Shown here: positions 1-4,456 of the stretch, piece after piece
Layout: each line of letters begins with the position of its first letter
Numbering within the stretch: the stretch's first letter is position 1
Source of the DNA: an uncultured Beijerinckiaceae bacterium
Lineage (GTDB): Bacteria; Pseudomonadota; Alphaproteobacteria; Rhizobiales; Beijerinckiaceae
NCBI GenBank assembly: GCA_937863205.1
Contig: CALMGA010000430.1
Coordinates: forward strand, 1-12,103
Reading direction: 5' to 3'
Length of the DNA: 12,103 nt
Notes under the pieces: generated by a model
What the model was told of the DNA's origin: nothing
The model's input: the letters and a program-made list of their open reading frames with translations, nothing else
Databases searched by the model: none
Translations under genes and position numbers: made by a program

Positions 1-660
1 GTCCAGCGCGGCGGCGAGCGGCGGATCGCGCGGGGTGGGGTCATCGAGCGCGGCGCGATGAGCCTCCGCCATCGTGCCGACCGCGGCGATCATGGTGCGC
101 TCGCCCCTGCCCTGCCGCGTGTAGCGGGTGCCGCCGGCATTGACGGCGAGCAGGCCGACCCGGCCGCCATGCCCGATCGCCCGCCAGCCCAGCACGGCCA
201 GCGCCTCGGCGGCGGCCACCGAGCGGAAGGCGCGGCGGGTGCCGAACAGCATGGAAGGGCGGAAATCGGCGACGAGCAGGATCGAGCGCTCGCGCTCGTC
301 GAAGTAGGTCTTGGTGTGGGGCACGCCGGTGCGGGCGGTGGCGTTCTGGTCGAGGTGACGGATGTCGTCGCCTTCGACCCAAGGGCGGACGTCGTGAACC
401 TCCAGCCCGCGCCCGCGCCGGCGATGGATGATGTCACCGGGCATGGTGGAGCGCGGCGCGGCGCGGGGGTCGCGCATGCGGTAGGCGAGGTGGCGCAGGT
501 TGAGCAGCGCGTCCACGTCGAGATCGACGCCGGGGGTCATCGCCGCCCCCGCGGGCGGGGGGCGAAGCGACCGCATCCCGCGACCGATTGGTACGGGGCA
601 CGGGGACGCGCCTGCGCCCGGGACGGAAGCGGCGGCAGCCCCCGCCATCGTGCTGCGCAC
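1..660 (-). CDS. DUF58 domain-containing protein (N-terminal part, cut by window edge)
   Basis: The reading frame stays open to the left edge, so the C-terminus is missing. It carries the DUF58 signature: a GRGLEV...WVEGDDIRHLDQNATARTG block, then the DERERSILLVADFRPSM strand with an S-M-L-F-G turn, which resembles a degenerate von Willebrand A metal site. DUF58 proteins normally sit beside MoxR ATPases and are thought to be clients or partners in assembling cell-surface or periplasmic complexes; their exact role is unknown. The start is ambiguous. GTG at 660 has a strong GGGAGG Shine-Dalgarno 6 nt upstream, the same purine run that precedes the moxR start. ATG at 540 (MTPGVDLDVDALLNLRHLAY) lies closer to where family homology should begin but has only a weak ribosome site. 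I used 660; residues 1-40 would then be a low-complexity Ala/Pro/Ser leader. The gene lies about 50 nt behind moxR and is almost certainly co-transcribed. Confidence 0.85.
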   Translation of the reverse strand, partial: MRSTMAGAAAASVPGAGASPCPVPIGRGMRSLRPPPAGAAMTPGVDLDVDALLNLRHLAYRMRDPRAAPRSTMPGDIIHRRRGRGLEVHDVRPWVEGDDIRHLDQNATARTGVPHTKTYFDERERSILLVADFRPSMLFGTRRAFRSVAAAEALAVLGWRAIGHGGRVGLLAVNAGGTRYTRQGRGERTMIAAVGTMAEAHRAALDDPTPRDPPLAAALD

Positions 661-709
661 GGTTCCCCTCCCCCGCCGCGCGGGGGATCTGCGCTGCGGC
701 CGGCCATCA

Positions 710-1702
710 TCACACGGGATGGATGAGGTCGAGGAGCTCGCCGACGAGGCGGCGCGGGGTGGCGCCGTCGGCCAGCGCCCGCCACGTCAGCATCGTGCGA
801 TGGGACAGGATGTCGGCGGCGAGATCGGCGACGTCGCCCGGCACCACATGGTCGCGCCCGGCGAGGTAGGCCCTGGCCTTGGCGGCCATCGCCAGCGCCA
901 GCGTGCCGCGCGGCGAGGCCGGATGCTCAACCTTGGCGGCGATGTCGGCGTGGGCACCGCGCGGCGCGGTGACGAGGCGCACGATGTAGTCCTTCACCGC
1001 CGGCGACAGATAGGTGGCCATCGCCGCCGTATGCGCCTGGGCGATCTCGTGGGCGCTGATCGGTGTCAGGGCCACCGCCATGTCGCCGGCCGTTTCGGTC
1101 TCGACCAGATCGAGGATCCGCCGTTCCACGGCCGCATCGGGCAGCAACACCTCGACCTTCAGCATGAAGCGGTCGAGCTGCGCTTCGGGCAGCGGGAAGG
1201 TGCCCTCGTGCTCGATCGGGTTCTGGGTCGCCACCACCATGAAGGGATCGGGCAGCGGGTGGGTGACGCCGGCGGCGGTGACCTGGTGCTCGGCCATCGC
1301 TTCCAGCAGGGCCGACTGCACCTTTGGCGGGGCACGGTTGATCTCGTCGACCAGCACGAGGGAATGGAAGATGGGGCCGGGCACGTATTCGAAGGTGCCC
1401 TTGTCCGGCCGGAAGATCGAGGATCCCGTGAGATCGGCCGGCATCAGGTCGGGGGTGCACTGGATGCGGGCAAACGGGGCGTGGAGCCCCTGAGACAGCA
1501 GCTTCACCGCGCGCGTCTTGGCGAGACCCGGCGCGCCCTCGACCAGCAGGTGCCCGCCGGCGAGCAGGCCGATGAGGAGGCGCTCCACCAGCACCGCGCC
1601 GCCGATCAGGCGGGACTCCATGAAGCTTTTCAGTTCGACGAGCCGCGCCTGCACCCCGGATCCGTCACGCTGCACAGCATAAAGACCGGTTTCGGCCCGC
1701 AT
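710..1702 (-). CDS. MoxR-family AAA+ ATPase
   Basis: This is a 330-residue AAA+ ATPase of the MoxR family, a group of chaperone-like ATPases that help mature or insert cofactors into protein complexes. The motifs are in order: Walker A GAPGLAKT (residues 56-63; the usual Lys-Thr pair is present), the CTPDLMPADLTGS insert (82-94), Walker B LVLVDEIN (115-122), sensor 1 ATQNP (158-162), LDRF with the arginine finger (176-179), and a sensor-2-like SPRG (263-266). The length is typical for the family. The ATG at 1702 has a very good Shine-Dalgarno (GGGAGG, 7 nt spacer). Its stop lies about 50 nt before the likely DUF58 start, making a moxR-DUF58 operon on the minus strand. The physiological target cannot be read from the window; methanol dehydrogenase maturation is only the historical source of the name. 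Confidence 0.95.
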   Translation of the reverse strand: MRAETGLYAVQRDGSGVQARLVELKSFMESRLIGGAVLVERLLIGLLAGGHLLVEGAPGLAKTRAVKLLSQGLHAPFARIQCTPDLMPADLTGSSIFRPDKGTFEYVPGPIFHSLVLVDEINRAPPKVQSALLEAMAEHQVTAAGVTHPLPDPFMVVATQNPIEHEGTFPLPEAQLDRFMLKVEVLLPDAAVERRILDLVETETAGDMAVALTPISAHEIAQAHTAAMATYLSPAVKDYIVRLVTAPRGAHADIAAKVEHPASPRGTLALAMAAKARAYLAGRDHVVPGDVADLAADILSHRTMLTWRALADGATPRRLVGELLDLIHPV

Positions 1703-1705
1703 CCG

Positions 1706-1715
1706 CTCCCCTCCC
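1706..1715 (-). promoter_or_regulatory. Strong Shine-Dalgarno of moxR
   Basis: On the minus strand this reads GGGAGGGGAG. The GGGAGG core is 7 nt from the moxR ATG and fixes that start. A near-identical purine run lies at 664-672 in front of GTG 660 of the DUF58 gene. Confidence 0.75.
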
Positions 1716-1723
1716 AGCGCAGG

Positions 1724-1748
1724 CTTCGCAGGGCAAGCCCTCGCGAAG
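1724..1748. promoter_or_regulatory. Stem-loop in the moxR leader
   Basis: CTTCGCAGGGC, an AA loop, then GCCCTCGCGAAG. The two arms are complementary over 11 bp apart from one bulged C. It lies 22 nt upstream of the moxR ATG and just before its ribosome site, so it would be in the moxR leader transcript. There is no T-run, so it is unlikely to be a simple terminator. A role in mRNA stability or in masking translation is possible but unproven. Confidence 0.45.
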
Positions 1749-1828
1749 CGTCCGGGAAAGCCGTCCGTTCGGACAAATCCTTCGCGGCGTCACGCACCTC
1801 TTCATGTGTGCTCCGCCCGGCGGGGCGA

Positions 1829-1834
1829 TGTCAA
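1829..1834 (-). promoter_or_regulatory. Candidate -35 hexamer for moxR
   Basis: The minus strand reads TTGACA here, a perfect housekeeping -35 element, about 127 nt upstream of the moxR start. No good -10 follows at 17 nt (GCACAC); the best nearby, ACACAT or CACATG at 19-20 nt, is weak. It is a candidate only. Confidence 0.3.
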
Positions 1835-1860
1835 CGCGATGACGATCTCGACGCGATGAC
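1834..1860. repeat. Direct repeat ACGCGATGAC x2, 17-bp period
   Basis: ACGCGATGAC occurs at 1834-1843 and again at 1851-1860. The first copy touches the TTGACA of the putative moxR promoter. A 17-bp period in a divergent control region could be a pair of transcription-factor half-sites, but no known regulator is recognised. Confidence 0.35.
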
Positions 1861-1902
1861 ACGGCCGGCGGCAAGGACGCGGATCGGCCGAAGGCGAGAG
1901 GC

Positions 1903-1920
1903 CTGGTGCGGCAACACCAG
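1903..1920. promoter_or_regulatory. Inverted repeat CTGGTG-N6-CACCAG (possible operator)
   Basis: A perfect 6-bp dyad with a 6-nt spacer ends 2 nt before the TTGAAC -35 element of the downstream cysteine-rich gene. That is a position used by activators or by repressors. No specific regulator is assigned. Confidence 0.35.
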
Positions 1921-1922
1921 CA

Positions 1923-1950
1923 TTGAACGCTCTCCGACCTCGGCTAGTAT
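1923..1950 (+). promoter_or_regulatory. Putative sigma70-type promoter of the cysteine-rich exported protein
   Basis: TTGAAC (1923-1928) and TAGTAT (1945-1950) are separated by 16 bp and would start transcription near 1957. That leaves about a 50-nt leader containing the GGGGAGGA ribosome site at 1992-1999. Both hexamers are close to consensus, which is notable in such GC-rich DNA. Confidence 0.5.
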
Positions 1951-1991
1951 GCGGGAAAGACCGCGGGCGTCATCGCCGATGCGGGCACCGC

Positions 1992-1999
1992 GGGGAGGA
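1992..1999 (+). promoter_or_regulatory. Shine-Dalgarno that selects a TTG start
   Basis: GGGGAGGA lies 6 nt before TTG at 2006. Upstream in-frame ATGs at 1949 and 1979 have no comparable site and would put charged, proline-rich residues in front of a clean signal peptide. Confidence 0.65.
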
Positions 2000-2005
2000 C
2001 CGGAT

Positions 2006-2302
2006 TTGCTGACGCGCGTCGCCATCATCTCGGCTGCCGTCTTGGTCGTCTCCGCCGCCATGCCCGGCCGGGCCGAACCCTGGCAGGAAGCCTGCAAGAA
2101 GGCCATGAACGACCGCATCCAGGCGTGCACGGATGATTGCACGAAGACCGCGCTCGCCGCCGCCTCGAACTATGTCGACACCAACCACAACGTGAAGTTC
2201 GGCTGCCTGAAAGGCTGCGCCATCCAGCAGGTTTGGCAGATGCAGGCGTGCCGCGACGGGCACCAGGCCGCTCCCGCCGACCCGACGGAAACCAATCACT
2301 AG
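2006..2302 (+). CDS. Small exported protein with twin CX3C cysteine pattern (unknown function)
   Basis: The protein has 98 residues if read from TTG at 2006, which is chosen because of the adjacent GGGGAGGA and because it opens directly onto a signal peptide. That peptide has Arg4, a hydrophobic stretch over residues 5-19, and probable cleavage after GRA at 23. The mature part of about 75 residues contains exactly six cysteines at 30, 41, 45, 67, 71 and 82. Their spacing, C-X10-C-X3-C-X21-C-X3-C-X10-C, reads the same in both directions, and QAC precedes both C41 and C82. This suggests an antiparallel helical hairpin with three stacked disulfides (30-82, 41-71, 45-67), formally like small Tim or CHCH folds; homology to these is not claimed. 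A periplasmic or secreted location is inferred. No family is recognised. A repeat element begins on its stop codon. If an upstream ATG were used (1949 or 1979), the N-terminus would be 9-19 residues longer. Confidence 0.75.
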   Translation: MLTRVAIISAAVLVVSAAMPGRAEPWQEACKKAMNDRIQACTDDCTKTALAAASNYVDTNHNVKFGCLKGCAIQQVWQMQACRDGHQAAPADPTETNH

Positions 2303-2390
2303 AGCATCGGACCCGGGTCCGATGCTCTAACCTATTGTGCCGCATCGGATTTGTCCGAAAACCGCTGCGCACTTCTCGGTCCGATGCTCC
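2301..2390. repeat. Structured intergenic repeat element, copy 1
   Basis: The element starts with a perfect 28-bp palindrome (2301-2328; half-site AGAGCATCGGACCC). A linker of about 26 nt follows, then a 25-nt core hairpin (2355-2379; stem CCGAAAA / TTCTCGG, loop-side CCGC and GCAC), then a closing arm GGTCCGATGCTCC (2378-2390) that is complementary to the first arm at 12 of 13 positions. It overlaps the stop codon of the cysteine-rich gene and may also end its transcript, although no T-run follows. A diverged copy lies at 10648-10756. From memory it resembles palindromic repeats common between genes in Rhizobiales genomes (RIME-like); the exact family name is not assigned. Confidence 0.8.
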
Positions 2391-2536
2391 AACCCGATCC
2401 CAAGCGCCTGACCTAAGCGCCTCGCCGACGCGGTCGACGCGGCGCCGACCCGGATCTTGCATCGGGCCGCGCATCGTGGATGGGTCTTCCCAGCCGGCGC
2501 GCCCTGTGCCGGATGCTGGCAGGCCGAACGTTCCGA

Positions 2537-3190
2537 ATGCTCACGATCTTCGATTGCGACGGCGTTCTCGTCGATTCCGAGCTGATCGCCTTGTCCGAAC
2601 TGTCCGACATCATGGGCGAGCACGGCCGGCCGATGGACGTGGCGGCCTGCCGCGACGCCTTCATGGGGATGCACAACGCCGACATCGCGCGCGCCATGGA
2701 AGCGCTGGTCGGCCGCGACCTGCCCGCTGCCGGAGCGATCGTGCGCGCCCGCATGATCGAGCGTTTGAAGCGCGAACTGCAGCCGGTGCCAGGCATCGCC
2801 GACGTCCTCGCCCGGCTCGATGGGCCGCGCTGCGTCGCGTCCTCCTCCGACCGGGCCCGCATCGAGCTGACGCTGGAGCTGACCGGACTGCGGAGGCACT
2901 TCGGCGCGCACATCTTCAGCGGCACGGAGGTGGCGCGCGGCAAGCCGGCGCCGGACCTGTTCCTGCACGCGGCCGCCGCCATGGGGTTTGCGCCGGCGCA
3001 CTGCGTGGTGGTGGAAGACTCGGTGATGGGCGTGCGTGCCGGCATTGCCGCTGGCATGCCGGTGGTCGGCTTCACCGGCGGGGCGCACGGCTATCCCGGC
3101 TTCGCGGCGCGGCTCGGCGAGGCCGGCGCAGCCCCCGTGATCGCCACGATGGCGGATCTCCCCGCCGCCCTGCGCGCCGCCGCCGGCTGA
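2537..3190 (+). CDS. HAD-superfamily (subfamily IA) phosphatase
   Basis: This 217-residue hydrolase belongs to the haloacid dehalogenase superfamily, sugar-phosphatase/phosphoglycolate-phosphatase-like group. All four HAD motifs are present. Motif I is FDCDGVLVDSE (residues 5-15; D6 nucleophile, D8 acid/base). Motif II is the serine run in VASSSD (100-105). Motif III is Lys136 in RGKPAPD. Motif IV is VVEDSVMGV (158-166; E160, D161 for Mg2+). A helical cap of about 65 residues sits between motifs I and II, as in subfamily IA. The GFTGG-H stretch (178-184) resembles YieH-type phosphatases, so the substrate is probably a small phosphorylated sugar or acid, but it cannot be named. The ATG at 2537 places the DxD motif at the usual distance from the N-terminus. 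In-frame ATGs at 2480 and 2513 would add 8-19 residues. None of the three starts has a clear ribosome site. Confidence 0.9.
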   Translation: MLTIFDCDGVLVDSELIALSELSDIMGEHGRPMDVAACRDAFMGMHNADIARAMEALVGRDLPAAGAIVRARMIERLKRELQPVPGIADVLARLDGPRCVASSSDRARIELTLELTGLRRHFGAHIFSGTEVARGKPAPDLFLHAAAAMGFAPAHCVVVEDSVMGVRAGIAAGMPVVGFTGGAHGYPGFAARLGEAGAAPVIATMADLPAALRAAAG

Positions 3191-3204
3191 TCCCCGTCCT
3201 GCTC

Positions 3205-3221
3205 CCTTTGGTGGGCAAAGG
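3205..3221 (+). terminator. Small stem-loop after the HAD gene
   Basis: CCTTTG, loop GTGGG, CAAAGG: a perfect 6-bp stem 14 nt behind the HAD stop codon. It lacks a T-run and its 3' arm overlaps the GGAAC of the next promoter, so it is at best a weak terminator. Confidence 0.3.
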
Positions 3222-3245
3222 AACCTTGCGCGCGAAGGGGACGTT
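3220..3245 (+). promoter_or_regulatory. Putative EcfG (general stress response) promoter
   Basis: GGAAC at 3220-3224, 17 nt, then CGTT at 3242-3245. This matches the alphaproteobacterial EcfG sigma-factor consensus GGAAC-N16/17-CGTT. Transcription would begin near 3252 and give a leader of about 70 nt before the 79-residue exported protein. The match comes from reading the sequence; no statistical scan was made. A 6-bp dyad (CGCGAA...TTCGCG, 3231-3249) overlaps the element. Confidence 0.6.
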
Positions 3246-3320
3246 CGCGGGCACCCGACGTTCGACCATCGAGCGCGGGCAAGAGAGCGCGAACAAGAGC
3301 GCGGACTTGCAGGAGCGTCC

Positions 3321-3560
3321 ATGTCCAACCTGAAGATCACGACCGTGCTGGCGACGGCCCTCACCTTGGCGGCGTTGCCCGCCGCCCTTGCCGAGAACAC
3401 GGGCGGCAGCACGCTCGGCGGTGCGGCCAAGGACAACAGCGCCTCGGGCGGCTCGGAGGCCAGCGGCACCGACAAGGCCGGCGCGGCGAAGAGCGGCGCG
3501 ATGGTGAAGAAGAGCGGCGGCATGACCGGGGCGGCCCACAAGAGCGGGACCAGCAAGTAG
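3321..3560 (+). CDS. Small exported Gly/Ala/Ser/Lys-rich protein (unknown function)
   Basis: The protein has 79 residues. Residues 1-24 form a classical signal peptide (Lys5, hydrophobic core over 6-20, ALA before the cleavage site at 24/25). The mature 55 residues are built almost entirely of Gly, Ala, Ser, Thr and Lys, with no cysteine and no Phe, Tyr or Trp. KSG recurs at 57-59, 64-66 and 74-76. The mature chain is therefore expected to be basic and intrinsically disordered, located in the periplasm or outside the cell. AGGAG lies 7 nt before the ATG, so the start is secure. A putative EcfG promoter lies about 75 nt upstream, suggesting induction by general stress. No family is recognised. 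Against it being real is only its low complexity; the signal peptide, ribosome site and promoter together argue that it is a gene. Confidence 0.75.
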   Translation: MSNLKITTVLATALTLAALPAALAENTGGSTLGGAAKDNSASGGSEASGTDKAGAAKSGAMVKKSGGMTGAAHKSGTSK

Positions 3561-3571
3561 CACCTCGATCA

Positions 3572-3599
3572 GGGCTCGCGGGCGGATGGCAGCGAGCCC
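3572..3599. terminator. Candidate bidirectional terminator between convergent genes
   Basis: GGGCTCGC and GCGAGCCC form a perfect 8-bp GC-rich stem around a 12-nt loop, 12 nt after the stop of the small exported protein gene and facing the 3' end of purQ. A second short dyad (ATGGCA/TGCCAT) overlaps it. There is no T-run in either direction, so this rests on stem strength and on its place between convergent genes. Confidence 0.5.
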
Positions 3600-3678
3600 C
3601 TGCCATTCGAGGCCGGAGAAGGGAATCGGCGCCCTGCCGGACCCTCCGGCCTTGAATACCGGCGTCGTGGATGATCCC

Positions 3679-4362
3679 TCAGGCGGCGGCGAGGCTTTGG
3701 AACAGCGGCAGGCCGTCGGTGCCGCCGGTCAGCGGGTCGATCAGGTTCTCGGGGTGCGGCATCAGGCCGAGCACGCGGCTGTTGGCCGAGGTGATGCCAG
3801 CGATCTCGTTGAGCGAGCCGTTGGGGCCACCGCGATCCTTGACGTGGCCGCCGGCATCGCAATAGCGGAAGGCGACGCGGTTGTCGCCTTCGAGGCGGGC
3901 CAGCGTTTCGGCGTCGGCCGTGTAGTTGCCTTCGCCATGGGCGATGGCGACGCGGATCGTTTGCCCGGCCGCGTAGCGCCCCGTGAACGGCGTATCCGCC
4001 CGCTCGACCCGCAGGTGCTGCATCCGGCACACGAAGCGCAGGTTGGCATTGCGCATCAGCGCGCCCGGCAACAGGCCGCTTTCGACCAGGATCTGGAAAC
4101 CGTTGCAGATGCCCAGCACCAGCCCGCCGCGACGGGCGTGGGCGCGCACGGCATCCACCACCGGCGAGCGCCCGGCGATGGCGCCGCAGCGCAGGTAATC
4201 GCCGTAGGAAAAGCCGCCCGGCAGCACGGCGAGGTCGGTGCCGGCGGGCAGTTCGTGCTCGGCGTGCCAAACGGTTCGCGCCGCGATGCCGGCCGCGCGC
4301 AGGGCGCGCAGGGCGTCACCCTCGCGGTTGGAGCCGGGAAACACAACAACGGCTGCTTGCAT
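3679..4362 (-). CDS. purQ: Phosphoribosylformylglycinamidine synthase subunit PurQ (glutaminase)
   Basis: PurQ is the class I glutamine amidotransferase subunit of FGAM synthase. It releases ammonia from glutamine for PurL, with PurS bridging the two, in step 4 of de novo purine synthesis in the cytosol. The 227 residues match the family length. Visible motifs are [12 protein letters not shown] near the N-terminus, [12 protein letters not shown] (47-58), the nucleophile elbow GICNGFQ with Cys86, the HGEGNY stretch (142-147), and MPHPE with the catalytic His203 and Glu205. It follows the heparinase-family gene on the same strand with a 94-nt gap, which holds a possible -10 box (TATAGG on the minus strand, 4395-4400) but no convincing -35. 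No good ribosome site precedes the ATG. Neither purS nor purL is next to it, although purS-purQ-purL neighbours are common; they must lie elsewhere. Confidence 0.96.
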   Translation of the reverse strand: MQAAVVVFPGSNREGDALRALRAAGIAARTVWHAEHELPAGTDLAVLPGGFSYGDYLRCGAIAGRSPVVDAVRAHARRGGLVLGICNGFQILVESGLLPGALMRNANLRFVCRMQHLRVERADTPFTGRYAAGQTIRVAIAHGEGNYTADAETLARLEGDNRVAFRYCDAGGHVKDRGGPNGSLNEIAGITSANSRVLGLMPHPENLIDPLTGGTDGLPLFQSLAAA

Positions 4363-4456
4363 GGCGCAACGGTCTTCGGGTTCGGTTCCGCTGGCCTATA
4401 GCATCGCGGGGCGGGTTTCCCAGGGATTTCGCTACGATGCCGTCGCACAGCATGGC

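Noticed and set aside
500..2005. Long plus-strand open frame upstream of, and in frame with, the cysteine-rich gene
   Set aside because: It is antisense to moxR and the DUF58 gene and has no coding signature. Only its last 98 codons, after the Shine-Dalgarno at 1992, look real.
3231..3249. CGCGAA-N7-TTCGCG as a terminator for the HAD gene
   Set aside because: It overlaps the stronger EcfG-like promoter, has only 6 bp and no T-run. It is better read as part of the promoter region.
2137..3333. 398-residue plus-strand open frame overlapping the cysteine-rich and HAD genes in another frame
   Set aside because: It reads through the palindromic repeat and is Arg/Pro/His rich without domains; a shadow of the HAD gene.
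2327..3556. 409-residue minus-strand open frame opposite the HAD and small exported protein genes
   Set aside because: It crosses the repeat element, a promoter and two well-supported genes, and shows no motif.
4363..4395. GGAAC...CGTT on the minus strand just before purQ, as a second EcfG promoter
   Set aside because: The spacer is only 13 nt instead of 16-17, and CGTT would lie within 10 nt of the start codon.
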